Origin: Ephydatia muelleri
Lineage: Eukaryota; Porifera; Demospongiae; Spongillida; Spongillidae
DNA: 64,000 nt
Assembly: GCA_013339895.1 (NCBI GenBank)
Contig: JABACO010000017.1
Span: forward strand, 5,556,750-5,620,749
Direction: 5' to 3'
The number at the start of each line of letters is the position of its first letter. Position 1 is the first letter of the stretch. Below the pieces are notes generated by a model. It had not been told where the DNA came from. It searched no databases and saw nothing but the letters and a program-made list of their open reading frames with translations. Shown here in pieces: positions 11,291-29,129 of this stretch. The translations under genes and the position numbers were made by a program.

Positions 11291-12783
11291 ATAATGCTAG
11301 AGCCATCCTGCTGAGATGCTTCCATATTCCTTATCATGAATGTTAATTACATTATAGATTTATTAGAACTTATTATATAGTTATGTATATCACTATAGTT
11401 ATTAACAACTATACGAATAACATGAATACACATATATTAAAATTCTTGGGCTACAGCAGGCAAAGCATGGGCCAGCAATGCCTGAGCATTTTGTCTCGTT
11501 AATACAAATTAAATCAAATGTATATATAAATATTGCTAATCAATTGGGGCACATGGGTTGCATGAAGGTAAATTATGATATGAAAGAGTTTTTTTCATGA
11601 AACATGAATTTTAATTATTTTTTTCCTATCTAAATTAGATAACTGTATCCACTAAAACCACTACTTGTACTAAGTAGTTTAATGGATCTACATGCACATA
11701 GTTGTGCAATGATATCATGAATGAAATGGTAACTATTCTAATTTTGCACCCATCACATACCCAGAGGTGCAAGTGGCTATACAAAACAGAAGGTGCTGCA
11801 AAACTTTTAAAACAATGGTATGGTGCGCATCCATCAGTAGTGACACTTGGTGGTTCCTCCAGACGATGTGTTTGACTCGTACAGTCCATTAAAAACCCAT
11901 TCTAATATGGCAGCTTAGCTTACACATACTGCTAAATCCAACAAGCTGGTATGGATCATTACAGAAACTTACTGCTTGTATGCAGGTTGATAGTGCTGCG
12001 AAAGTAAGTAGTATTTTGAAATGTAAACATTATGCATGTAGTGTATACAGGGGTTTCAAAAATTTTGGCAACCATACTGAGTAGGTGTGACTAGTATTGG
12101 GAATTATTTAATAAGTACATGCATCAAAATCCACAAAATAGTGTAATTAATTACAAAAGATGACTTCAACAAGCAAGTGCATGTACTTGAAATGCATCTG
12201 TTTTTCAATTTTTTGACATCAACGTAGCCACATTTTGCTATCAACCAATGCTATAAATTTAAGTCCTGATTTGCATTTACTCTGTATGACTTATTCATGT
12301 TGAAAAGTAGAGTACTGGCCACCCTTTCATTACACTTGCACTGCAATTTCATTGGCAATCATATCAATTTCTTATATGTAGGATAGCTAAGGATGTGAAG
12401 GATTTGTGTAGAAACGTGCAATCCAGAGTGGAATGGAGACTCAGAGGTCCAGAGTGGAATGGAGACTCAGGGGCTGAAGTGCAGACAGATATCTTTTACT
12501 GGCTAGGACTTGTATTCAATGCAACGAAATTGCAATGTTACTTCAGGCACTATGAGCAAAACAAGACTGCACGCATTTGTCAGGCAGAAAGCAGGAACAT
12601 GTGTGATGTACATTTGTATCATCATCATGTGATGCTATTAAGCTTAGCGAATAATTATTTGACTTCTGCCTTTTATAAATATGATCCCAAACAGTAAAAC
12701 ATTTGAGCATACATGTATAACTTAACATCAAATGACAACTGGTGTAAAACTTGTCCTAGAAATTATCACTATGATGTATGATC
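11291..12783. other. Intergenic, no gene seen
   Basis: AT-rich sequence between RT debris and the 3' end of transporter B. A short tandem duplication (AGAGTGGAATGGAGACTCA, about 12424-12470) is present. The 100-codon frame over it has no recognisable content. Confidence 0.5.
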
Positions 12784-17662
<4,879 letters not shown>

Positions 17663-17766
17663 CTTGATTATTAAATATTATTGAGGGTGTGTCATGCAGC
17701 TACGTGTTATAACGCAGATGAATAATTTATATTGGGCCAGTCCACGTACGTACGTACGTACGTACG

Positions 17767-19134
17767 CAGGCGCTGATCCAGGATTATAGGAGGGGGGGTG
17801 GCTAGAGGGTAGGGTCCAGCAATACTCAGCAAGGGGGTCTGGGGCTCCGCCCCAGACGCCAACGCTTTTTTACTTCATCACGCTCAAAACGCTACACAAA
17901 ACTACTGTAAAAAAAATGAAATTTTATCACAAACTAAACCTTATAACATGCATGTACTACTCGTCGAAAACCCAGTGAATAATTATCTCGCCCAAAACGC
18001 TATGACCATCTATGAATAAGACCATCGAATGAACGGTGGTGATGAATGAATATGACCATCTATGCATGTAAATAAATTGATACATTTGTATATTGCACAT
18101 CCATGATCCCTGCATGGACGTCGATGCGCATCATAGATACTTTGAGAGTACCTATGATGCGGATCAATATCCACGGCGACGCCCTAAGCCTTATCGTATC
18201 AAATAAAACTGATTCATGTGCGTTTTTTGGAGTTGATTTGGCCACACACTGAGCACAATAGAATATATGGTAAAGCACTGCTTTTGAGCACAGAAATTGG
18301 TAGTGAAGATGGAATGCCTCGAGTAATAAGAGGACGGCAGACGAACTTTGTGCACTCATACCTGAGGTTATCAGAGAACAAGATGCGCAAGCAACATTTT
18401 GAGTTCAAAGTGGAAACATCTGTTACCTGAAGAAGGCAACTTTGAGAGTGAGCTCGCCAGATGGAAAGTTCATTGTAATGGTATTTATGGAGAAAGAAGT
18501 ATTACGGAACTACTTTGCCAGGATGCTGATCCAATCTTCTTTCCCAATGTACGGGAGCTACTTTGTAACTATCAGCAATTTCTGTTTGAGGGCTAATAGC
18601 ATTTCTGTTCAACAGCTTCCGTTTAGGGGTGAAAAAAAAGATGATGACGCTTTTTTTTTTTTTGTGTGATCAGATGTTTATTTTGATACATGCATAATAA
18701 TTGTGACTAGTACATAGCACAAAAGAACAATCAATGTAAGCATATAGTTGCCAGTGCACATCTTAAAACTGCATGATAATACTAAGTTACCAAATATGTC
18801 AATCATTTACACAAAAACATCATATGAAAGTTGTGATTTATTCATACAACACTGATTCACTACACAACTTTCTATATGGCATTTTTGGTCAACAGATAGT
18901 GGAAAATCAAATCCATGAATACCTAACACTCCTAAATTTCCTAGCCTTTCAATAGTCATGGTGGAATGAAGCCATGAATGTATCAGTCGTAGGCAGGAAA
19001 ATGACCTCTCAGCTTCTGCACTGCCAATAGGAAGTACCACCAAGATCTCAATCAGTATTTTAGTATTCGTAAATAATTATTTGAGAGGGGGGGGTGGCTA
19101 GCCACCCTATCCACCCTCTCTGGATCAGCCCCTG
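17767..19134. mobile_element. hAT DNA transposon remnant
   Basis: Left end CAGGCGCTGATCCAGG; right end complement CAGGGGCTGATCCAGAGA, each followed by a G-rich GGGGGGGTGGCTAG block. Flanks are GTACGTAC-like on both sides, compatible with an 8-bp duplication inside an ACGT repeat. Inside, a + strand piece (18297-18596) carries PRVIRGRQTN, then a different-frame FESELARWKV and FPNVRELL, typical of hAT/P52rIPK-like transposases. A - strand piece (19043-18807) carries LPIGSAEAERSFSCLRLI, the hAT C-terminal dimerisation signature. The two pieces point in opposite directions, so the element is rearranged and dead. Confidence 0.8.
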
Positions 19135-22063
19135 GTACGTACAGTACACACTAGCGGGCGCCGTCCGAGACTTGCTCATACAAATCCATGCGCGGAAATA
19201 TACGGAAATACAATCCGCTTCCATATCACTCCCTACTCGTATCACATTAATCTCATGCATTATGTCATTGAGCATAATTGTTTAGTTCCACTTTCAGCTC
19301 TATGTTGCTTTAAATTTTTTTACGGTATTTTCCAAATTGCTATAAACCTCTTCCAATTACGCGCTGAGGTATTCAATTACTACCATATAGAGGGAAAGAA
19401 CTTTCCCTAGCAGCTTTCATAACAAAAGGAAACAAAGCAAGCATCTTTTGCACGCCATTATGTTGTGACCATGTGAATTAGACAGTCACAAATGCAGTTT
19501 GAAAATCATGCAATAAATTTCAAGTTGTTTTTCATAATCTGTCAACCATGCTGCCATGCAATTGCAAACAAATGTCTGTTCATGTTTTTGGCTTTCCAAC
19601 GTAATACATAAATGAATACATCAGGGTACACACATTTTGCAGTACTATACATGCATAATAACCTCAGTTCTTTAACATCACCCTGTTTGTGTTGGTGAGA
19701 ACAATTGTCTTTTAGAAGTCCACATACATCAACTAGTTCTATCTACCATTTTACGCAGATGGAGGAATAACCTCCAATTCACCACTCAATAATGATCCTT
19801 ACTCCATCCATTGCTATCACCTGGCCAATCTGTGGCTTTTCTTCCTCATACTTCTTCAGTTTGAGAGCAACAAATTGTCATACACAAAGACTGCCAACCT
19901 GATGTGGAGCAATTAATTCATTTGGTGTTGTTTCAGGTATAACATGATCCGACAACGTTTCTGCTCAACTTGACTGGAGCTGGAACCATGAGCCAATGTG
20001 TCTCTCAGTGCTTGTGATGTTTTTTTTTTTTTTTCGTTTGCCGCCTTCTGACAGATGTAGTACATGTAGGACATTGTCTTTGTATATAGACTGTGAATGA
20101 AAAACATAGCAGTGGACAAGAACTGCATGCTGCATTATTGAAGATTACTTTCAAGATGAGCTACCCAGTTATTTCTTAAAATTGAATAAACAACAGTATA
20201 TTTGTGGCATGGAGAATGCATTACTCAACAGGCCCAGGGAACTCTCAACTAGCCTATCTTATTAAGCTCTGCATGCATCATGCCAATATTAGAACATAAC
20301 ATTTATTGGTTGCTGCTTTTTGTTGTGGGCACAATAATGCATGCAGATATCTTGCAGAGGACTGTACAATATATTGTTACAAGAAGCTGGCCTTTTTCTT
20401 TAAATAATTCTGCATTCCAACATGATTCTGTATTGATGGTCTGCATGGTACAAACAATTGTGGGGTGGTCAGAAAAAGTGTCTTGCCCACCACATACTGT
20501 ATGTATGTCACATCCTACATCCAGAAATGATCATTTGTAATTTTATGAGTATTGGCTCAACAGTGTTACCAAACTCACCTAGCATTTAAAGAAACTTTGG
20601 GTTCACTGTATACCTACCTACCTGTGCAATCACCAAACCTGAGTACATCAGATCTGTACCATATATTGACATTAGTTTTGCTATTGATTTATCATACTTC
20701 ATACATTTCTAGGTTCATCACTGAGCACAACTTTGCTGTCTTAACTATTTCTTAATTCTTAACTTTTCACATTCCATTCCACTAGTACGTGAGGTTATTT
20801 GCATGAATTTCAGGTGACAATAATGAGGTGCATTTACTTGAGAGCAAATATGATATCTTAGAGAGAAAAAAAAAAGAAATACAACATTAGTAAATCATTG
20901 CAGGTATAATCATTAGAGTCTGGTGCCATATGAGCTATAAGTTAAGTTGCATAAAGGACACTAAACAACAATTTCATTATCTCTTCAGAGCACGTCAATA
21001 TACATGTATTTTAGCTTTTATCTTGTTTCTATTGAAGTATTCCAATACCTTGCAATACAAATAGAGCCAAAAAAAATCAGTGAAGGATTCAGTCTCCCAG
21101 GTGAACCAGTGTTTGTGAAGCCAAGAACCAATATCCATCAGGCACTGAACAAGATGCATTGTCATGTGACAACTCTCTCAATTTTCTGATACAACATTAA
21201 CTGCAGGTCACTGTAGTGGCAATTGATATGGAATACGACGCTTGTGAAGTATAATTATAGAAGCTTGTGCGTTAACGTAAGCATACGTTAATGTGCACCT
21301 CTTGATAATGGTCTCATTTAATTAGTAGCTTGGAATGTGGTGCTGCTAACTTACAAGGGGTGGCTACGTGTTCATGTGATAGTAGAACACTGCTGACTGT
21401 ATTGGTGTTTTATGCCCTTTGGATCAGGTGGCTTACCATTGTCGACACATTCAAATTCCATTCAGAATTTATAACAGTTCATAACTAACCAAAAAAGACT
21501 GGTTAGACCAGTCAAAATGAAGATTATTTTGAATTGTCCTCATACCCAGCTGTAAATAGAATATTCAATCTCCACGTAAACGTCATCTATTCAATGATAT
21601 AAGCTTCACTGCTTTCAGTTATATTTTAATTGTTTGGTTTGTTTAAACGATTAAAAAGTACATTTATCATTGGAGTGGATAACTTTTACGAATACTCCTT
21701 ATTTACAGCTGGGATACGGGGACAATTCAAAATTAAATCAATTTAATCAAATACCAAATACAATGAAATGCCATTAAAAAAATTATAGTAATCGAGTCAT
21801 CTAACCTTTGGAATACAACTATTCTGATAATTTCTAGAGACACTCTGTAATAAAATTGCTCTATGTATGTTTTTAGCGAATATACATATTTTATGTAGAG
21901 ATCAACTTATGGCGCTGGACACATAATAATGCATCTGAACCACATCTCCATCTGTTGATTGGTTGTGCTGTAACTGCATTAATCAATCATTGAGGACTTG
22001 CCCATGATCCCAAGCATACGTAGCAATAAATTGTTTCATGTTTCTTACATGACTGCCATTGAT

Positions 22064-22094
<31 letters not shown>

Positions 22095-23630
22095 CCTACT
22101 GTGTTAGAGCTTGTAGCTTCAAATGGAATTCTGAATGCAGCTCAGTTTGGGATATACTCTCCTTTTTGTATTATTTTTGTTGGTAATTGATGTTCACTCC
22201 TCTATATGAAAATGATCTATTTATCTACAAAATAATGTTACAAATATCATAGCCTGTGGTCATAGTGTTTTTATGGTTTAGGCACAGCCCTCTAATAGAT
22301 AATTATTAGTTATAGTGTTTCAAGCATAGTGTTGACTACAGTACACAATTCGAATGGACAGCAGAATTAAATTTAAATAACTGTGATCATTTGACTACTC
22401 TCTCGGTAATTATAACAGTTTTCAAATAATGATGATTTAAAAAAAAATCTATACTCTTGTAAGCTACAATGTCATCTAGATATATTCTTCAGTCACACAT
22501 TGCAGCATCATTCTATTTTCCTCCTTTAATCAGTCAACGTCTTTTCAGAACTTGTATTACATAATTGTTGTGTTCATGCTGTTGGTAATCTTTGAGTGCA
22601 TGTGCTAATTAAGCTTTCTTCTTCATCGTGTATTAAATGTTATTCCATCAAGGAGTCCGTGCAACTTTTGTTTGTTGCTTTCCTACAAAGGTAGTTAGCC
22701 TGTTCATCGAACTCTGGTGCAGATGCTTGGTTAACAATCAATAGCAACAAAGGTTCTAATTAAAGGTAGTTGTGAAATCATTTTCAATAGTACATGTACA
22801 TGTACATGTTACACCTTCCAACAGTAATATCTTATTTGAATGGTTCTGCTGCAACACAATTTTGTAGTCCATTTTGCACCACATCAAAACCTGAATTCAA
22901 ATATGCACCAAAAGTATCCGTTTTTGCCTGTAACATCATCAGAAGGTGTCGTTAATGCATTCAAGCTCTGATAGTAAGTTTTAATATAGTTATCATGTTT
23001 GAAACTGCCTCACTTGTTGCTGCATCTATGTCCTGTGAGCGGTTTCTCCAAATGGTCACAATATAATTAAAAAATGACTATTTCTGAAGTCCTGCAGTGA
23101 TGGTTGCCAGTGGTAGTGGTATTGCAAAATGCTTTTCTCTTAGACAATACTACACACCAGGTAAACATATATATGTAGATCCTTTACAAGTGGCTACATC
23201 AGTGAAATGGCTCAAGAAGCACAAGCTTAACTTGGATTAAGTGGTCAGGGGTTGCTTTAATGTTTATATAACGTTTGACAAGGTGTTGTCAGGAACTATA
23301 GATTCGTTTAATTTGTATTTTAGTTAATTAATATTTACATTCTCACATAAGTAGAATGTTTGGCTGCAATTAGAATGTAAAATTCATTTAATCAATTTGT
23401 CTTGATTGTGCAATGGTGAGACATTTGGAAGGGGGGGGGGGGGGGGGGGGTGCTGCAGAGCAAGGAAATGGAGATCTTGGAGGATATTTCACACTATAAT
23501 TGTGTGACAAAATAACATAAAACATAAAACCAAGCAAATGATATCTTGCTGGTGTGTAAAACCAAGCAAATGATATCTTTTCATTACAAACATGTATAAC
23601 TACAGATGATCCCAGCTTGCTTAGAAACAA
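19135..23630. other. AT-rich non-coding region
   Basis: About 4.5 kb with no supported gene or recognisable element. Features are limited to a poly-T run (about 20021), a 28-base poly-C tract (22064-22091), a TACATG repeat (about 22792-22808) and a 20-base poly-G tract (23431-23450). Confidence 0.5.
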
Positions 23631-23639
23631 TGTAATATT

Positions 23640-24003
23640 TTCAGCCGATGCATGGCGAACGGCCTAATAGCATATCTTTGGTTCCAAAGCAGTGCGGTAA
23701 GGTTGCTTCTGTGGGATGCTACACTCCTTCCCATCTGTCCAGTGTTTCTTCAGGTGCTGGGAAGGTGGCTTTTGCAGCTGAACAATGCAAGCAGCTTTAG
23801 CATCCACAGCTTTCATATAAGTTTCCCTTTGTCCCTGTGGATTTTGCAACCCTGTGGAACAAACAGTTGAGAGGCGGTCTTTGGTTTTTTCAACGTCACA
23901 TACAGCCCTCAGTCTCATCAGTTCTGTTACAGAGATTATCTGTAGCTATCCAGCAAGGCAATGCCACAGCTATGTGGGGAAGCTTTGAATACTGGGCTTA
24001 GAG
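23640..24003 (+). mobile_element. RT element C-terminal fragment (family 2)
   Basis: Remnant related to 9418-9873. The LLLWDATLL segment near 23705 corresponds to the conserved WDAT block of the family's C-terminal region. An LSVAIQQGNATAMWGSF-like end (about 23936-23985) matches LSVAIQRGNAAAVLGS of the 9.4-kb copy. It is frame-broken. Confidence 0.55.
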
Positions 24004-24074
24004 CTTGAATAATTTAATGTCTGTTGTTTTTCATTCTATAAAATATTATCATAGTTACTTATAATTATAATACC

Positions 24075-24400
24075 AGAATGATCTGTCCAGCAGACTTGAC
24101 AACCATCAATTCAGGCTGCTCTTCCAATCTTTAGCTCAGCCTGACAGAGCACAGCTATATCTGCCTCTTCTCCCCATGCTTCTGCATGGCTCCAAGTTGT
24201 TCCAGCACCTGGGCTCAATCTCCACCTTACACATATAAAGTGGTGGTTTGGTATTGATATCTCCCAAGGTGCCAACTGTTCGTACTGTCCCTCCCGCTTT
24301 TTGGAGCCCTTGGGTCACACACGGGTGATGTGGCCTCCTGCCAAAACAGACTTCGCGACATACATGCATTTACTGGAGTCTTGCAGGTGATTGGCATAGA
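24075..24400 (+). mobile_element. RT element fragment (family 1)
   Basis: Forward-strand remnant whose pieces read IKWWFGIDIS, then NCSYCPSRF and a weak GHT...NRLRD. These align with LLKWWLGIPIS, KCFLCSKTL, GHHALTC and HNKLRD of copy 1 at 10800-10940. It is heavily decayed. The adjacent 24400-24600 has no recognisable content. Confidence 0.5.
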
Positions 24401-25301
24401 TTGGTGCCCAAGTTGAAGTACTTAGGGAATGGCTGTGCATGACCAACGGCAAACACGACCTGCTGTTGTCCTGGTTCTTCGCTTAAGCCAAGTGGTTTCA
24501 ATAAAGCGAGTGTGACAGCAGGATGAGCAGCTTTGGCAGCTGAGCAGCGAAAGCACAATGCCAACGAAGCTAAATGTACCGAACTTGGTGGAAGTGTGTC
24601 CCACTAGCTGTTAAGGGAGTAAAGCTAGGCAGCACTTGGCACAATTGGCATCTCGCCTGGCACACGATACAACTCCCTAACGATTATATTATATTTATTG
24701 GAAACTGCTCCCAAATACACATTTAAACGACACACATGGCCAAGCCTAAAAAGCAATGCTCTTCAAATTGCTCAACACAAGAGTGATACACATTGGTTGT
24801 TGCTGCTGGTGAGATGAGTCGAGAAAAGTTTGTGTACTTCTATATATGTCCCATGTTCTATACAACTCCAGAGCTAAGGGTATGCATAGAGTTCAGAACA
24901 TTTCTACAGCTCAGCTGTAGTGCCCATTTACGATCAATATTAAGGGATTAGACAGTGAGTTCAACAATGCAAATTAAACACTGAAGAGCCAGTCTGAGGC
25001 CAAGCCACCTACAGGCAGGCATGGCTATGACCAAGGCCATTGCCTGCTTCCACCTAGCTCCTATACAGGCATGATGAAATGACTCAACAATTACGCCTCT
25101 CAGTTTGACATGTCTGAAAACAACATCAATACTATTGTTTGCATGTTACAAAGTGGTGACCCAATCCTTGCACAATAGCATTGACATGCAAGTTTCAGCA
25201 TACAACAATAACATCATAAATGTCATCACAGTCAATCAGAAATGCTAACATAATCACACCAATCACTGCTATGAGCCTACATGAAAGACACCTCAATGTA
25301 A
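24401..25301. other. 3' flank of the RING gene, no gene seen
   Basis: This is the downstream side of the minus-strand gene that ends at 25302. No canonical AATAAA is evident close to the stop in the gene's direction. The open frames are short and unrecognised. Confidence 0.4.
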
Positions 25302-28300
25302 CTAGGAAAGGTAAAATTTAATTGACCGTTCAATTCTCTTCCTGCATAGAGGACAATTGTTCACACGTTCAGCACATGAACTGCACGCACAGATGTGACC
25401 ACACGGAGTAAACACTATCTCCACTGATCCCTCCAAGCATATTTTACAATCAACTTTCAACTGCATAAAAATGATTACAGAACAAAACCAAAAGATGGTA
25501 AAACAGCATTAAGAGTTAGGGAAATAATATTCACAATTAGTATTTAAATGCATCTAGATTATATACCAAATTACCGTGTACCTATAGTGCCATGCCTGCC
25601 TATGAAGCATGAATAGCCCAAATCTCTTAGTTTAATTAGAAACATGCTGCACTGGAAATAAAATTAAGCAGCTGATACAATTGAAATGCTCAGGTAACAA
25701 GATCTGATGTTGAGTTATTAAATATTGAAGTCTCCAGTCTATAGCAGGTGACACATACAATGTAATCAAGAGTAAGTCTGAACTGATTAGAAATTGAATT
25801 TGTCCCACTTATTAATCAACCAAACATTCTACATTACTTAAGTCACTTGGTTTAACTCATTAACCATACATGAGAATAAAAGTTGTTATTTTCAGGAACT
25901 GGAGATCTGCCCAAAGCAATCCATGTGGCTGAACTAAATTCCCATAAAGTATGCTTGTGTAACTAGTTTCGCCGAAACACTGAAGCATACGAAAGGTCTG
26001 ATTGTCAGTCGTTTCCTCATTGATGATGCATGCACACAGCCTGAAATTACATTGTAGCAAAAATAAATGACTGCACTGTACGTTTATCATGACCAGTGCT
26101 GGAAAGTCAGATATACGGGAGTGTGGGTTGTTGATTGGTTCAAACCTTGGTCTTAATTGATGGGGGTATGGCCCACTTTGGTTTGGAAAACACAATCACG
26201 AGCGATCATTCAATTCAGCTACTTTAAAAGTTGCTAACTCCACAGTTTCGGTCAATCAGAACAAAACAGTATCACTGAACAAAGAGGGAGCTTTCAAATG
26301 CACTACAATGTGCCATCAGTGATCTTAGTAGAAAACGTCACACACATGGGGACACGTTTTGTTGTTTTGGTAGTCCTCGTTAATGGGTTAATATCAATAA
26401 CAGGTTTACAGTCACTAATTAGGCTAATATAATACAGAAAAACAGTTTATCCACTAACTTTAATATAGAACTATACAATAATAAATGGGGTGTCAGATTT
26501 TTTCAAAAAGAAAAGTGTATAGTATGTATTATTAATTATCCAGCATTTGGTACTTTACACTTTTCAATAACTGTAGGCTGGTTCATATACAATTGTACTG
26601 CTCAGACAGTAGTGTAAGCCCAAGATACACACGTACATGCACATACCTTATCTGCAAGACTGTCCATCTCTAAACTACTTGCAAGCAATGATGTAGTCAC
26701 TGCTTGCTTGCTTTCTGGTGGCACAATGGGCATTGTGCTTATTAATGTTGGTCCACTTGTTATTGATACAACTGATGTTGGTCCACTTGTTGTTGATCCA
26801 CTTGATGTTGTTCCACTTGGTGTTGGTTCATTTGATGTTGGTCCACTTGATGTTGGTCCACTTGATGTTGGTCCACTTGATGTTGGTCCACTTGATGTTG
26901 GTCCACTTGATGTTGGTCCACTTGGTGTTGGTCCACTTGATGTTGGCTCACCAGTTGGTCCACTTGGCCTTGATGCTATGCTTGGTATCGGCACAGGTAG
27001 TATGGGTACACTAGTTGGTTGACTCAGTGTTGGCACACTCAGACTTGTTGGCATACTTGGTGTTGGTACGCTCTGTGTTGGTACACTCAATGCTGGTGCA
27101 CTCAATGCTGGTACACTCAATGCTGGTACGCTCTGTGTTGGTGCACTCAATGCTGGTGCACTTGTTTGTAGGCCGGTTGGTACTATATTTAGTGTTGGTA
27201 CACCAGGTGTTACACTTGGTGTTACACTGGATATTGGCACAAGTAGTCTTGGTACCCTTCTTGGTGTTGTTGTTGTTGGTGGTGGTGGTGGTGGTGGTGT
27301 TGCTGGTGGTGGTGGTGGTGTCAGTGTTCGTACTCTTGAGACTCGTCTAATGCAGAGCACACACACTTCAATGCAACAGTGCATATGCTACTTCAGGGTG
27401 TCCCACAATCATGTACAAGTTAAACACAAGCAGTTAGTTTATAGATAATTGTTTCTAAAATCCCTCCAGCATGCATGTAGAAACTACAGGAAATAAACTG
27501 AATATCTACATGTACTTCTAAATTAATTATCATCAAACTCTCAAAAAACCCTCCAATATCATATACATGGTTGCAATGTTTTTTAACCATTAATAACCCA
27601 CTAACGAGATTAGTGCAGCTTGCAGTTTTAAATTGACCATTTAATTATAACATTAAATAAGTGCAATTATTATTCATTTCTGTGGATTACTATTGATTAC
27701 AATGATTAAAATTGTTGGTGCTTTGAATACAGTTTCTGTGAAAATGGCTAAACAATCCTTTTATTCAAGTGTTTCAGATTTTTGGATTTTCTAATGTCTT
27801 CTACAAAATTATTACAGTGCGTTATGCATCGAAAATCTGACTTTCCATCATGGAGTTACAAGGCACTAACTTCACACATTTCAATGCATGCGTCATTGTT
27901 CTTTACTTGTCTTGAAAACTGCATCAGCTGTCTATCAAACTCCCAAGATGAACAAAAGAAGTGCAACACTTGCATTTAAATCTATAGTCAAAATTTCAAC
28001 ACATAAGAATTATTTTAAATGTAGAGGACATTGCATAACCCAAGAAAATTACTAATTGTAAAACGGGTTATTACAGATATTAATGTCTTGTCATTAGCAA
28101 TTATTATACTGCAGCTCTAGTCCATTAACGATTTTTGATTTCTTGAGGCATAATTTCTCCCAGCAACATTGATATGAATGCATATCGAGCAACAATAGTG
28201 GCCCACGTGATCTTTTCAGCATTCAGCCACTCAACATGCTTCTAGATTACATGCAAGAGTACTTACGGTCTCTTGTATGGCATCACATCGTGTCTGCAAT

Positions 28301-28673
28301 CCCTGCATGTGACCCAGCCATCAACACGATATGATTTCCACTTGTTGTAACAGCGTGGACACCTGTAGCATGCGGCTTCATCGTCAGAGTCCTCAGAGAC
28401 TACGGGAGATGATTTATTGTGTGGCCACACTTCTTTGTCGCATCCACGGCATGTTACCCAGCCGTCAGCGTATCTGGATTCCCACGTATTGCCACAGCGA
28501 TGGCACTCGTACTGACTAGGCTCACTGACGTCACTGGAGTCATCAGATTCTTCAGGATTCGATCGGTTATATGGCCAGACTTCTGTTTCACATTCTCTAC
28601 ACGTAACCCAACCATCAACGCGGTACGATTCCCAAGAGTTGAAACACGTGGAGCAACGGTAATACGCTGCCAT
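25302..28673 (-). CDS. Triple zinc-ribbon, Pro/Ser/Thr-rich, RING-finger protein
   Basis: Minus-strand gene with three exons: 28673-28267, 27346-26647 and 25460-25302. They join in frame (CC|GTAAGT to GCATTAG|A, then AAG|GTATGT to ATGCAG|TTG) into 421 residues. Residues 4-133 hold three tandem zinc ribbons of the form CxxC...W.S...DGWVTCRxC...P, with cysteines 7/10/25/28, 57/60/75/78 and 105/108/123/126, separated by acidic Ser-rich linkers. Residues 137-369 are Pro/Ser/Thr-rich, partly SGPTS pentapeptides. The last exon is a C3HC4 RING (Cys374, 377, 389, His391, Cys395, 398, 405, 408) of the type found at the C-terminus of IAP and MIB E3 ligases. The likely role is a RING ubiquitin ligase with a substrate- or nucleic-acid-binding N-terminus; this is inference. 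The start at 28673 (GCTATGGCAGC) was preferred because the 38 upstream in-frame residues look non-coding. Confidence 0.8.
26810..26960 (-). repeat. 15-bp coding minisatellite
   Basis: About nine copies of GGTCCACTTGATGTT (plus-strand form) inside exon 2 of the RING gene, coding SGPTS-type pentapeptides on the minus strand. Because the period is a multiple of three, all frames stay open. The + strand frames here are shadows. A looser 15-bp pattern (GTACACTCAATGCTG) continues to about 27160. Confidence 0.9.
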
Positions 28674-28799
28674 AGCTAACGTCAGAGAAATATCGAACAG
28701 AATTCTAACTATGCATCTCGGCCCCAGACCCAAACTAGTGCTGCGTGAAACAATACTACATTGACTTTTAAATAAAAAGTAGCTCATTCATGGTCAGCT

Positions 28800-29113
28800 T
28801 CATAATTTTACATGATTCACATGCTGTAGAAAGCGCAAATCTAAATTATGCAGCCGATACATATACATGACCATGCATGTACATGAAAGATCAGTTGTAT
28901 TAAAAGCAACAGTCTTGCAGTCCTTACAATGCCAAGTGTACTTCTTGTCACTCCAACATTTTTTAGGTCCTTTTTCTCCAGCAGAACCTGGAAATGTAAC
29001 CATTCTTCCAGTTTCAAAGCATTGCAAAAAATTGTTGGTGCATGCTCATAATCCATTGTATAGTATTTCTTGGAAGGGACATCTTCACCACCACAGTATA
29101 ACCCTGAAATAGA
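28800..29113 (-). pseudogene. Unrecognised coding-like fragment with CxxC motif
   Basis: After an acceptor-like CTATTTCAG (near 29113, minus strand), one frame reads YCGGEDVPSKKYYTMDYEHA. A second frame further on reads KCWSDKKYTWHCKDCKTVAF. The two overlap out of phase, which suggests a frame-broken gene fragment or a misread intron. A CxxC pair is visible. I do not recognise the family. It lies just upstream of the zinc-ribbon gene and could be an exon of a neighbouring gene. Confidence 0.25.
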
Positions 29114-29129
29114 GGCACAGACAGTCATA

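Noticed and set aside
25860-26195. Additional exon of the RING gene after the TGTAATTTCAG acceptor (near 26043)
   Set aside because: Exons 2 and 3 already join in phase and this frame adds no recognisable domain; an alternative exon cannot be excluded.
26708-27350. Plus-strand frames rich in Val/Gly/Pro or Leu/Met/His over the 15-bp repeat
   Set aside because: Shadows of the minus-strand exon; a repeat period divisible by three keeps all frames open.
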